64,000 nucleotides of DNA from contig OY997645.1 of assembly GCA_963921795.1 (NCBI GenBank), positions 32,941,382 through 33,005,381 of the forward strand, in the 5' to 3' direction. The translations under genes were made by a program, and so were the position numbers. The first letter of the stretch is position 1, and the number at the start of each line of letters is the position of its first letter. Below are positions 10,701 through 18,225 of this stretch, piece by piece. The stretch is from Nannobrachium achirus. Taxonomy: Eukaryota; Chordata; Actinopteri; Myctophiformes; Myctophidae. The notes under the pieces are model-generated. The model did no database searches and had not been told where the DNA came from. It was given only the letters and a program-made list of their open reading frames with translations.

Positions 10701-13700
10701 TTTTATTGTATACGTTCAAAATATTTTAAAATAATGGAAATAGCTGATCTTCAACATCTGCAAAGTTTTATTATTTCTGGAAAACGTAAAAAAAGATTAT
10801 GAAAGTTTTTCAACAAGGACATGATTATGACGATTATGCAAAAATAATTGCAATTATCTCAAATAATTGTGATTAGGTGATTATGTAATAATTGCGACAG
10901 GCCTAGTTACAAACAATTATTCTTGGCCAATGGCCATCACTGAATGCAGGCAGGAAACTGTTTCTGTACAACCGTGGTTCTCAACCTTTTCAGGCAGTGA
11001 CAAATTTGAACTGGGGACCCCCCCCAAAATAATCATATTTGAACTGGGGACCCCCGAAAATAATCATATTTGAACTGGGGAGTGGGGACCCCCCAAAATA
11101 ATCATATTTGAACTGGGGACCCCCCAAAATAATCATGTTTGAACTGGGAGCCCCCACCCTGACAAGCACAAGGAATGTAGTAGAGTTGAGTTACGGATAA
11201 ATATTGTGAAAATAGCAGATCTACAAGCTCACAATGTCTTGCAATTTCACACAGGTTGACAACCACCTGGTGTTCTAACTAGACTAATGGATTGGAAAAC
11301 AATTCCAACATGCTAGACCCCTAACTGGCTTTCCTTAGATACGTTGTGTGATGGGCATTAGTTGTCAAGGTGATTTAGATTGTTGGGACAACTCATGGCG
11401 TGTGGTGCTTACCGTCTCCTCCCAAATGGCTGTCTCTCTACCCAGGAGAGGCCAGCAGGAGGCAAACACTGATAAAATAACCTGCTGGGAGCCGGGGCCC
11501 TGCATTCAAAGCCCTGGTCCCAGGGACGTGCTGGGCCCCTGATTCAGCCCCGCTGCCCGGGAAAAAGAGTTGGAGAGGCCCTCATTGCGCGCTATAGGGA
11601 GATATCTCTCTCTATAGCGCTGCTGCTACTCAAAGATTTGTGACAGAGTGACAAGCCAGTGGGCCAATTACATGAGTTATATTTCGTCGTTGTCGGGTGG
11701 AAACCTTGTATGTCCAAAACCGTTTGTTTTGTATTTATCATTTTAAAAATGATTTAAACTAGTGAAAACAGCCGATCTACAAGCACACAACGCCTCGCAC
11801 CGCGAGGCGTTGTGTGCTTGTAGATCTGCTGTTTTCACTACTTTTGCACGACGGCCTTGTATGATGAAGCAGGGCTTTACTTTGCGAAAAAAATTACAAA
11901 TTTGAAACTTGGAGATACGAGGTTTCTGCCCGACATTTTTTTTCCTAATGGCCGGCCTGGACCGGCTGGGAATGAACCGGCCGTTCGGGAGTTGTCCCGC
12001 TTTTCCCAATGGCCAGCACGTCCCTGCCTGGTCCAAATTCTCCTCTTACACTGTGACATGGCTGATGGCTACCTTACCAATTCTTACCCACGGTGAGCAA
12101 TTTAGGTGCAGCAGGAGGTCAGAACATAATCACTCAAAAGACCACAGCTGTTTCTAGACACAATACTAAATGACTCGTCCTCCATGCAGTCACAAGCAGT
12201 CACTCTGAAGTATTTTCAGATATTTTAGTAACAAGAAGTGTTGCTGCTATTAACAGCATATTTTGCAGGAGATATTCCTGCAAAGTGCTATTATATTATG
12301 CTGATACACGTCAGATGTCATGAGGTGTGAAATTGGATTACAATTATTGACCTCATGAGTACATGGAAATATATATAAACATTAATAATTGCAGAAAATG
12401 ACCATGAAACAGGGCACAGCTCCTTATTCAGTAATGAGATGTTTATAACCATGCTGACTAATTGAGCCAAATCTAATCTCTCACCGCTCTTTCTGGGGCC
12501 TGCAGGTTTACGGGGTCTTCCATGGCAACGGGTGGTGGGGCCGGGGCCCTGGGGTGCACGCGGAGCATGTGAAACGCATCGGTGGGGAGACTTCCTGCAT
12601 GCAGGTGAGGTGCTGCGTGCTCGGGCTTGCTTCTGCTGAGGTCGCTCTTTCTTACTGAGCGCAGAATCTAGAGCCTTGAAGAAGGACAAGAAAAAGAAGA
12701 GCAGAGAATGAAATACACCTGTACGGCTGTACCTGGCCTAATTACTAAATAGAACAAATAATTATTTCATTATCATTTACATATTCTCTTCTCAGTTCCA
12801 TATATTAGATAATACACATAATAATAAAATAGAGTTAATAAAAGTTATGGTGTGGACTCGAGGCTGAACCTCCTGACCTCCAGCTTCTGTAGGATGTCCA
12901 GGGCACTCTCAGGTACGGCTGAACCCTGGTCAACTTCCACCTTAGCCGAGCACAGACACAGCTGGCGAATCAACTGGCCCAGGTCTTTGTAATGAGAAGG
13001 CACTTTGCCATCAGATGATTCTGGGAACTGATTAACAAAGACCTGTATCGCCCTCACTGCTCCTCTGTGGGCAGCTGCCAGTCTGTCCATTGCCCTGGAC
13101 TGTTCAGATGAGTAGACGATGATTATTATAAATTATTTTATTTTATTTTATTTTACTTACTAAAGCAGGGGTCTTCAACGTTTTCAGGCCAGGGACCCCT
13201 TAGCTGAGAGAGAGAGATGAAGCAGGGACCCCCACCACCTTTTCATAGATTCCATAGTTTCAATGTTTGACAGCACAATCATCAGTGTATTCATGATTCA
13301 TGTCAATTTGTGTTATCAGATATGTAACCACTTGAACCGTCAATACTTAATAAACTTGACCTTTCACTATGTAATTAGTGTGCTCTTTTTCCCCCTCTAC
13401 ACCAAACCTCTTTGCTGAAAATATCCGATCTACAAGCTCACAACGCCTTGCTGCGAGGCGTTGTGAGCTTGTAGATCTGTTATTTTTGGCTAAAGTTCTC
13501 AGAATATGGACACTAGGGAGAAAAAAAGTTTCTACCACACAAAGATTTGGAGGCCCCCCTGTAGTAACTCAGATGACCCCCTAGGGGTCCCGGACCCCCT
13601 GTTGAAGACCCCTGTACTAAAGCAAGCAACATTGGAGACAGACAACATACCTTTTTGGTGTCTCCTATTTTTTGGGAGCGTAACTTCTCTATATCTTCTT

Positions 13701-16700
13701 GGATTTCTTTTACCTAGGCAACAACAGCGTTCAATATTACTAGTTGCAGAAATTGAATAGAGAAAAATTAAAAGGTAGTGATTTGAGGATATATTATTCT
13801 ATCATTTAAAACCGATAAAACCGAGCGCAGATTTTATGATACCTGCTGCTGGAGAACATAGAGGATGCGTGCTGAGCGGGCTGCCTGTTCTTGTTGACGG
13901 ATCTTCTTCCTTTGGAGCTCATCAGGTTCCAAAGCCTCCTCCATTATCAACCCTGTCGTTCAAATCATGTGATTCATTATGCTATATGAAACTGTGTAGA
14001 TTACCACAAAAGAAGTGTCACATGGAAAGTCCATGTTAAAGATGATGTATATTTGACAATGTGTATAGCTTCGTCAGGTTATCTTACCTAAAAGATAACC
14101 TGGTCTAACAAACCGAAACGTTGGTATGCATTTGAAGACAGTATATATGCATTTCTGATCCACGTTACACTGATAAGAACCTTGATGCGCGTGCAGGTCG
14201 GTACCAAATGAAACCAGCGCTCCCCAAAACAACAGGTTTGGGGATTGTTAGGAATTGATTACATGATACAGTCACCTGTGCATTTAGTCTCAATGTTTGT
14301 AAACAAGAAATGGGTCTATGCAGGAGTTTTTTCTTTCAATATATTTTGTTAAAAAATAAAAAATAAAAAATAATAAGAAAAAAAATAAAAATAATCTACA
14401 GCCGTTCTCTACCTGGAAATTTAGCACGCTAAAAAATGTTTTTACCTAAAAAATAAAAGGTTTGACATTTTGTTTGAAATTGCCAAACGATGATGTCACT
14501 AATAGGCAGATTTCTGAACTGCATACTTTATGTTCTGTAGGGAAATGGTGAGTTGATTGTCCAATATCTGACTTTCTGCTGTGCTTGTACTACTGTGTTT
14601 CTGTTTTTTATCTGCACACCCAAGGAAGAACAGATATTCAGTTAATAGGGATCTGTTAACAATTTTGCTGCCAAAACAATACCCCTTTGTACCCCTTCTC
14701 TGCCATGCCCGTAGAACCTGGAGATTTAATAAGCTTTAATTAAAAAAATGTTTTTTATCGAAGCGGAACTAAAATAGGCCAGAACTAATGCTCCGTGATC
14801 GGTTTCTACACGGACACATTATTGAGCGGACCACTTATCATTGAGCCCCTGAACCGGAAGCTGATGGCCCGTCGTCTATTTTGGCCCGTTAGCTTTCTGT
14901 ATAAACTCCGCGGCTTACAGATGGAGAACGGATTGATCAATTGAAAAACTTTCAGCGGATTTGAGAAGCTGATGGAATACGCGAACACACGATGCATAGC
15001 AGTGTACGATCACGCACGATGGGAACTGGATGAGCGCCCACGTTAACAGGTAGGAGAAGCCTGCAGTGAAAGACATAGAGAAATCTCCGGGCTCTACGGC
15101 CGTAAACTACGAATGAGTTAAGGAGGAATAGAAAATGTATACTCAATGGCCCGTTGCTTATGTGCATTACCTGTGTTAGTCAGTTGCTCTACTTTTTGGA
15201 TGTAGACTCCCAGTTGATTCTGAAGCTTACGGATTTCCTTGCTGAGTTGAGGCTCCTGACCTTTGGCCAGTGCCCCCGGACCAGGGTCTTTGGTTGGGGG
15301 AGTCTGGGGAGTGTGCACTGACGATCTGTTGGCTCCACTTCGGCTCCCCTTGGCTTTAGAGCTGTGGACCTTGGACTTCACATTGATAGGTGGCGCTGCC
15401 TTCTGCTTTAGAAAAAGGACAAAGTGGTTGCAGTCTAAGCTAAATTATAGTAGATTTGTGTTTTATACTTCTCAAATGAATCATGCCAAGTGAGAAGAAA
15501 TCACAAACTATTAACTAATCCAGGGGTCTTCAACAGGGGGTACGGGACCCCTAGGGGGTCCTCAAAGTTACTACAGGGGGGCGCCAAATATTTGTGTGAA
15601 AGGATCATGTTTTTTATATTAACCATTTGAACCCTAGTATCCCTATTCTGAGTGGAACATTAGCCAAAAATAGACGATCTACAAGCTTACAACACCTCGC
15701 AGCACGAGGCTTTGTAAGCTTGTAGATCTGCTATATTTGGCAGATGTTTGTAGAGGGAAAAGAAGAGCAGACTAAGTATTTGACGGTTCAAGTGGTTAAA
15801 TGTCTGAAAATACACATTACTCCAACATGATGACAGTGCTGTCAAACAAGTCGATTTTTTTTAAAATCTGCAACACAATGTTATACAATATGTAGTGGGG
15901 GTCCCTGCTTCATCTCTCTCAGCTAAGGGGTCCTTGGCCTGAAAACATTGAAGACCCCTGAACTAATCATTTAAATAGGCTTGTAGAAAACCAGTTACCT
16001 GCTGCTGAGGGTCCAAATTACTCGTGTCATGCAGTGAATCCTCCTGAAGAGATTTTGTAAGGTACTTGTTGTGAAGCTCTTCGCGGTGTCTTCGCCTCAG
16101 ATCTCGCTTGGCTAGCCTAACTGCAGACAGAAGACGCTCCTCCGAAAGAGCAGAAAAACTAATGGAGCTCCTGGTGCTAGTGTTCACGTTCTCTTGATTC
16201 TCTGACCACGGTGAGAGTTTCTCGATCACAATGGGAGCTGGCAGGCCAACGTAGGTGGCTCGACTGTAGGCACTAGCGGGCCTGGCTTCATTAAACAGCA
16301 ACTGTGGATTGAGAGATGTCTTGTAAGTCATGATCAGTCTTGATTTAGTTTTTTCAACGCCCCCCTCAAGAACATATTTATGTAACCAACGCCACATACT
16401 TGATAGCACCTGAACCTTGACAGCACCCAACATAAATGTATTTATCTGCACAATGTTATGTTCTATCCGTCTGTCTTTCAATGTTATATGAGATACTTAA
16501 AGTGTGGTTCCTGTGGAAATAAGCCTCGGCTTTCTAGGATCTCCTTTTAGTTGACCTTGTACCAGTGATTTGTACTGTCATGAAACTGTACTTTTTTCTA
16601 TTGCAAACTTCTAATAAATTCTTCAATCAATCAATCAAACAAACAACTATTACATTCTTTGTTTACCTTGGTTTGACATAATCCAGTCTCTTGTCCAGTC

Positions 16701-16747
16701 TCTAAGTTCCTTGTGGGTTCCCTCTTCGGGAATTGTGTCATTTTCAT
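3370..16747 (-). CDS. kiaa0753: moonraker (KIAA0753/MNR/OFIP), 16 coding exons, 3' end outside window
   Basis: Moonraker is a centriolar-satellite and centrosome scaffold. In mammals it binds OFD1 and FOPNL and supports centriole duplication and ciliogenesis; human mutations cause orofaciodigital and related ciliopathies. Sixteen exons on the minus strand join with consistent phase: 16747-16667, 16301-15999, 15402-15171, 13952-13843, 13713-13651, 13099-12878, 12674-12485, 9970-9806, 8885-8774, 7366-7214, 6685-6596, 5923-5836, 5459-5391, 5216-5097, 4412-4331, 3457-3370. Together they give about 722 codons against roughly 967 aa in human. Hallmarks I recognise from the human protein: [21 protein letters not shown]-like [32 protein letters not shown] with [24 protein letters not shown] and ISYSDP. 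The frame is intact throughout. The C-terminal exons are not found. Several introns are largely MITE. It is head-to-head with txndc17. Confidence 0.93.
3729..3801. repeat. hairpin module, complete (H3)
   Basis: Arms of about 35 nt around the three-base loop CGA: AGCAGATATACAAGCTCACA then GCGCGGCAC, and the inverted partner. 31 of the 33 innermost pairs match. The exact reverse complement of its core recurs at 4166-4236. Confidence 0.95.
4166..4236. repeat. hairpin module, complete (H4), mirror of H3
   Basis: The core (AGCAGATCTACAAGCTCGCA ... TGTATATCTGCT) is the exact reverse complement of the core at 3729-3801. The composite element is therefore a palindrome of palindromes. Confidence 0.95.
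4331..4412 (-). CDS. kiaa0753: moonraker exon 15
   Basis: Encodes [18 protein letters not shown] then LGWDRVQSA, aligning with human [20 protein letters not shown]. Acceptor GAGCAG, donor GTAAGA. Phase 0 in, phase 1 out. Confidence 0.9.
4605..5048 (+). mobile_element. hAT-type MITE, CAGGGGTCTTCAAC family, copy 1
   Basis: The 444-bp element starts CAAGGGTCTTCAAC and ends GAAGGCCCCTG, with perfect 8-bp duplications ATCTACCA at 4597-4604 and 5049-5056. The subterminal parts carry GGGACCCCTAGGGGGTCC and GTCCCTGCTTCATC. Inside is a TTAA-family MITE (about 4703-4867) holding a hairpin. It sits in the moonraker intron between exons 14 and 15, starting 48 nt after the exon 14 donor. Confidence 0.95.
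4747..4820. repeat. hairpin module with lopsided arm (H5)
   Basis: The left arm GACAAAAATAGCAGATCTAC AAGCTCTCAACGCC pairs with CGAGGCGTTGAGA-GATC... ending TTTTTGTC. The right arm lacks the GCTTGTA block, giving an asymmetric bulge. The copy-specific change CTCTCAACG is matched by CGTTGAGAG in the other arm. Confidence 0.88.
5097..5216 (-). CDS. kiaa0753: moonraker exon 14
   Basis: Forty codons in frame 0, encoding [20 protein letters not shown] and ending [12 protein letters not shown]. The latter matches human LEIMMRRMEEMEK. Acceptor CCACAG, donor GTAAAG. Confidence 0.92.
5391..5459 (-). CDS. kiaa0753: moonraker exon 13
   Basis: Twenty-three codons ([20 protein letters not shown] then AER), acceptor CAGCAG, donor GTGAGC, phase 0 to 0. 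Assigned from splice signals, phase and position rather than strong similarity. Confidence 0.75.
5836..5923 (-). CDS. kiaa0753: moonraker exon 12
   Basis: Encodes [20 protein letters not shown] then IQPLLDQAQ, aligning with human [21 protein letters not shown]. Acceptor TTACAG, donor GTGCAT. Phase 2 in, phase 0 out. Confidence 0.88.
6596..6685 (-). CDS. kiaa0753: moonraker exon 11
   Basis: Encodes [20 protein letters not shown] then EEAERIQRL, corresponding to the human charged helix [20 protein letters not shown]. Acceptor CTGCAG, donor GTGGTC. Phase 2 to 2. Coiled-coil composition. Confidence 0.88.
7214..7366 (-). CDS. kiaa0753: moonraker exon 10
   Basis: Low-complexity basic and serine-rich linker ([35 protein letters not shown]). 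Acceptor CTTCAG; the donor GTTGGG is weak but keeps phase 2 to 2 with its neighbours. Confidence 0.75.
7728..7815. repeat. (TG)n microsatellite with CG-containing end
   Basis: About 30 TG units grade into GCGTGCGTGCGTGTGCGTGC, alternating purine-pyrimidine throughout. It lies in the moonraker intron between exons 9 and 10. Confidence 0.95.
7985..8300 (-). pseudogene. LINE reverse transcriptase fragment (L2/Rex-like), decayed
   Basis: The minus strand encodes [20 protein letters not shown] then [13 protein letters not shown]. This resembles the reverse-transcriptase finger motif KAAGPDGI followed by FTDIFNLSLS in fish non-LTR elements. The frame breaks on either side and no endonuclease or YADD block is visible nearby, so it is a dead fragment. 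Confidence 0.7.
8774..8885 (-). CDS. kiaa0753: moonraker exon 9
   Basis: Encodes [18 protein letters not shown] then [17 protein letters not shown]. Human has [20 protein letters not shown] followed by PPNPTSPPASP. Acceptor TTGCAG or TGCAG, donor GTGAGT. Phase 1 to 2. Confidence 0.93.
9070..9535. repeat. dispersed repeat shared with 35155-35462
   Basis: Blocks such as GATTTGTGTGATGTT..GACAAAAT, AGGAGTAATAG, TTTTGCAAAA and the ending TTTCACACCAATCGGTGCAG recur in the same order at 35155-35462 (there TTTCACGCCGATTGGTCCAG). I do not recognise the family. No coding potential is visible. Confidence 0.65.
9565..9800. mobile_element. chimeric MITE remnants with decayed hairpin arm
   Basis: TGGAGATACAAGGTTTCTAC at the left matches an end of the GTCGGG-type element at 11692-11934. 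CTAGCTGATCTATATGCTCA is a decayed hairpin arm (9637-9660). GGGGTTCAAGTCGTTAA at the right matches the TTAA-family end. The block mixes parts of two MITE families next to moonraker exon 8. Confidence 0.6.
9806..9970 (-). CDS. kiaa0753: moonraker exon 8
   Basis: Fifty-five codons, variable region ([40 protein letters not shown]). Acceptor TGTCAG, donor GTATTA, phase 1 to 1. Little conservation is expected in this linker; supported by phase and splice sites. Confidence 0.75.
10149..10226 (+). mobile_element. ultra-short L1 insertion with 15-bp target duplication
   Basis: Between two copies of AACTATTTGTTGTTA (10149-10163, 10212-10226) lie 34 nt ending ATAATTGATAAC followed by 14 A. Apart from one base, the 34 nt equal the last 34 nt of the full-length LINE at 43596-51037 before its A tail. 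This is a target-primed reverse-transcription product truncated almost completely at its 5' end. It lies in the moonraker intron between exons 7 and 8. Confidence 0.92.
10370..10550 (+). mobile_element. L2-like LINE 3'UTR fragment
   Basis: TTTTTACTGATTAGGTGCAT then GGTCTACCTA..GTTATT and TTCCTATGCATT match the 3' untranslated part of the element at 41159-41590. The terminal GCGTCTGCCAAATG block is missing. Confidence 0.65.
10568..10905. mobile_element. hAT-type MITE, TAGGGCTGTCAC family, decayed copy 2
   Basis: The internal sequence GACGATTAATTGTCA, CATTAACGATTTAATTG and the right end AATTGCGACAGGCCTA match copies 1, 3 and 4. The left end is eroded and no target duplication is evident. The hairpin arm (10737-10760) is barely recognisable. 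Confidence 0.75.
10973..11266. mobile_element. hAT-Charlie-like MITE with internal minisatellite and half hairpin
   Basis: The left end CCGTGGTTCTCAACCTTTTC and right end GTTGACAACCACCTG resemble Charlie-type termini. At 11010-11150 a unit around GGGGACCCCCCAAAATAATC is repeated about four times. A hairpin left arm (ATTGTGAAAATAGCAGATCT) lies at 11204-11240. No matching target duplication found. Confidence 0.65.
11692..11934. mobile_element. GTCGGG-ended MITE with near-perfect hairpin
   Basis: The ends GTCGGGTGGAAACCTTGTAT and the inverted GTCGGGCAGAAACCTCGTAT make terminal repeats of at least 25 bp. In the middle is the best hairpin in the window (11761-11839). A truncated sister is at 62520-62700. 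The target duplication is unclear and the superfamily unassigned. Confidence 0.85.
11761..11839. repeat. hairpin module, 37 of 38 pairs (H9)
   Basis: The left arm 11761-11798 pairs with 11802-11839 around a three-base loop with one mismatch. The family-specific change AAGCACACAACG is mirrored by CGTTGTGTGCTT on the other arm. Confidence 0.97.
12485..12674 (-). CDS. kiaa0753: moonraker exon 7
   Basis: Starts [12 protein letters not shown], matching human ALESLLEKKLSP, then becomes basic and proline-rich. Acceptor TTCAAG, donor GTGAGA, phase 0 to 1. The later part is low-complexity and poorly conserved. Confidence 0.85.
12878..13099 (-). CDS. kiaa0753: moonraker exon 6 (most conserved exon)
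   Basis: Seventy-four codons: [20 protein letters not shown], then [20 protein letters not shown] and ALDILQKLE. Human has [40 protein letters not shown] and VIDILQQIE. Acceptor GAACAG, donor GTCAGG (non-consensus at +3 but supported by phase). Confidence 0.97.
13166..13614 (-). mobile_element. hAT-type MITE, CAGGGGTCTTCAAC family, copy 2 (inverted)
   Basis: The 449-bp element has ends CAGGGGTCTTCAAC / TTGAAGACCCCTG and perfect 8-bp duplications TACTAAAG at 13158-13165 and 13615-13622. It nearly fills the 551-bp intron between exons 5 and 6 and starts 36 nt after the exon 5 donor. It holds a TTAA-family core and hairpin (13417-13487). Confidence 0.95.
13417..13487. repeat. hairpin module, complete (H10)
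   Basis: CCGATCTACAAGCTCACAAC GCCTTG pairs with CGAGGCGTTGTGAGCTTGTA GATC across a CTG loop. The outer flanks are AAAATAT / TATTTTT. Confidence 0.93.
13651..13713 (-). CDS. kiaa0753: moonraker exon 5
   Basis: Twenty-one codons, [21 protein letters not shown]. Human has [20 protein letters not shown] K. Acceptor CCTAG, donor GTATGT. Coiled-coil. Confidence 0.96.
13843..13952 (-). CDS. kiaa0753: moonraker exon 4
   Basis: Encodes [20 protein letters not shown] then [13 protein letters not shown]. Human has [20 protein letters not shown] then ARSARMLYVLQQQ. Acceptor GACAG, donor GTATCA, phase 1 to 0. Confidence 0.97.
15171..15402 (-). CDS. kiaa0753: moonraker exon 3
   Basis: Encodes [20 protein letters not shown], ending [19 protein letters not shown]. 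This matches human [20 protein letters not shown]. The acceptor could be CTAAAG or three bases later (CAG), changing one glutamine. Donor GTAATG, phase 0 to 1. Confidence 0.92.
15619..15799. mobile_element. TTAA-flanked palindromic MITE (CCACTTGAACC family), reference copy
   Basis: TTAA at 15619-15622 and 15796-15799 bracket 173 bp with inverted ends CCATTTGAACC and CCACTTGAACC. A TTAA duplication is the piggyBac-type hallmark, but no transposase is visible to confirm that. The centre is hairpin H11. It is nested inside the CAGGGGTCTTCAAC element. Confidence 0.82.
15663..15741. repeat. hairpin module, complete (H11)
   Basis: 37-nt arms (15663-15699, 15705-15741) with a CAGCA loop and about 32 pairs. 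The copy-specific AAGCTTACAA is mirrored by TTGTAAGCTT. The outer flanks GCCAAAAATAG and CTATATTTGGC also pair. Confidence 0.95.
15999..16301 (-). CDS. kiaa0753: moonraker exon 2
   Basis: Encodes [19 protein letters not shown], then [31 protein letters not shown] and [12 protein letters not shown]. Human has IRIEKLKHSY and [20 protein letters not shown] with RDVKRRQFEKH. Acceptor CCACAG, donor GTAACT, 101 codons in phase 0. Confidence 0.96.
16667..16747 (-). CDS. kiaa0753: moonraker exon 1 (start codon)
   Basis: ATG at 16747-16745 begins [18 protein letters not shown], ending QTK before donor GTAAAC. A second in-frame ATG two codons on could also serve. Twenty-seven codons join exon 2 in phase 0. 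Confidence 0.8.
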
Positions 16748-17026
16748 GGCAAAGACCTGCTATTTTATAAACGTATTATTAATCAGTTAATGATTTACGC
16801 AATCATTTGTTTGAGGTCATCTTAAACAAATGTCACCTTCTTTACTAACACCAGCTTTAGGCTACTTAACGTTAGCATTTAGCTGAGGCGGTAGCACTGT
16901 CAGTAGCACACAGTTCATGACACTGTCCACTTCACCGTAGGCCACATTATGTATTACATTTTACATTTCAGATGCGTATAATACCTTTTCTCTTGTTCAA
17001 GGCAAAGTGTAATCTAAAGAACTTAC

Positions 17027-17100
17027 TTTGTCGCCAGGCTAATGGCTATTACTATTCAACAGTGTTTAAAACAGCGCCATGACAACAACAGAGCACCGCC
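17027..17100 (-). other. kiaa0753: probable moonraker 5' non-coding exon
   Basis: The minus strand reads GCCTGGCGACAAA followed by the strong donor GTAAGT (17026-17021), with no long frame. This fits a short leader exon upstream of the ATG exon. The transcription start, placed near 17100, is inferred. Confidence 0.5.
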
Positions 17101-17229
17101 CTCACACACTAACAGGAAGTAGTTTCCTACTACTGGACGTGGGACGCTCGCGAACGAATCAAGTCTTTTGAACGGCTCTTTGAAATGAACGATGGAATCC
17201 AGTAGTAGTAGTGAGCCGTTCTACGTTTC

Positions 17230-17490
17230 TATGTGGTGGGAAAAGTACTAAAATTCTTTACTTAAAGTAGGTAGGCCTGTCATCTAAAGGGGTACTGTCA
17301 CTTTAAAAAGTACGAAGTCTGAGTATGTCTACATTGCAGCATTGATACTTTTTAATTTTAAGTAAAAGTATCAATGCTGCAATGTAGAAATACTCTGACA
17401 CAAAAAGTACTAAAGTATTGGTATCAAAATACTCATTATGCAGAATGTCCCATTTCACAAGTTTTCCAATTAATAAAATGTAGAAAAATA
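17230..17490. mobile_element. MITE with 36-nt hairpin
   Basis: GTCTGAGTATGTCTACATTG CAGCATTGATACTTTTT pairs with AAAAGTATCAATGCTGCAAT GTAGAAATACTCTGAC across about 10 nt. The surrounding AAAAGTAC and TACTAAAGTATTG motifs are typical of fish MITEs. Element borders are not resolved. Confidence 0.65.
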
Positions 17491-17493
17491 ATT

Positions 17494-17527
17494 TGAAAAC
17501 AGCAGATCTACAAGCTCACAATGCGTT
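17494..17527 (+). repeat. hairpin module, left arm (H12)
   Basis: GAAAACAGCAGATCTACAAG CTCACAATGCGTTG is followed by a mini-palindrome GCGTTGCAACGC. The remaining right arm is absent. Confidence 0.85.
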
Positions 17528-18080
17528 GCAACGCAAAATGTAATATGGCCGACATGTATATATATGGTTGAAGTGATTTAAATCAAAATCTACAAAGTAA
17601 CTAGACTAGTAACTAAAATGAGCCAGTCTTTTGAACGGCTCTTTGAAAGGAACGGATCCCAGAGATCCAGCTCACTTCAAAGAGCCATAAATCCCATCAA
17701 CAACTACGGATCGTCAAAGCAGTCAAACACCACTAATAATATCCCGATGGTTATCTATGAAAACTCTACCAATATTGACATAGTGACAAGGTACATGTAA
17801 AATTTATCAACCGCATTTGAGTACGTAGTTTTATATGAGTTTGTTTTCCTCTTTTTAAGTGAGCGCGACTATTTCAAATAATTATTGAAATGACATTGTA
17901 TGTATGGTCTCTTTAAGAACCTTTTGCACAGGCAGGAAGTGTGCTGTCAACTTCACGTGAGTGTTTTATTTTTGCAGTTCTAACTGTGCTCACTCAGTCA
18001 GACCAGTGTGTTGATCTTCACCTGATCGGTTCATTCACTGCACAGTTTAATTAGTCACCCGTTACATTTTCAAATAGATA

Positions 18081-18225
18081 ATGGCCCAATACGAAGAAGT
18101 CAAAGTCCATGGCTATGATGAATTTTGCCAAGCAGTGTCTGATAGGAAAGGAAAGGATATCTTTGCATATTTCTCTGGCGACAAAGACGCACAGGGGATG
18201 AGCTGGTGTCCAGACTGTGTTAAAG
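18081..18225 (+). CDS. txndc17: txndc17 exon 1
   Basis: [15 protein letters not shown] through SWCPDCVK, donor AAAG|GTAAGT, leaving phase 1. Contains both catalytic cysteines. Confidence 0.97.

Larger units (their letters stand above)
15521..15960 (+). mobile_element. hAT-type MITE, CAGGGGTCTTCAAC family, copy 3
   Basis: The 440-bp element has ends CAGGGGTCTTCAAC / TTGAAGACCCCTG and perfect 8-bp duplications AACTAATC at 15513-15520 and 15961-15968. It starts 38 nt after the moonraker exon 2 donor and makes up most of that 596-bp intron. It contains a TTAA-flanked MITE at 15619-15799. Confidence 0.96.
17101..18080. promoter_or_regulatory. divergent promoter interval between moonraker and txndc17, with repeats
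   Basis: The two genes are transcribed away from each other across roughly 0.9 kb. The interval holds a direct repeat (AGTCTTTTGAACGGCTCTTT at about 17161 and 17626), a hairpin MITE (17316-17397) and a half hairpin module (17494-17527). I cannot point to a TATA box or a single start site for either gene. Confidence 0.55.

Noticed and set aside
3686-15960. Introner-type origin, i.e. the MITEs created the moonraker introns
   Set aside because: The target duplications lie inside the introns rather than at splice sites, and removal of each MITE would still leave about 90-265 bp of intron with both splice sites.
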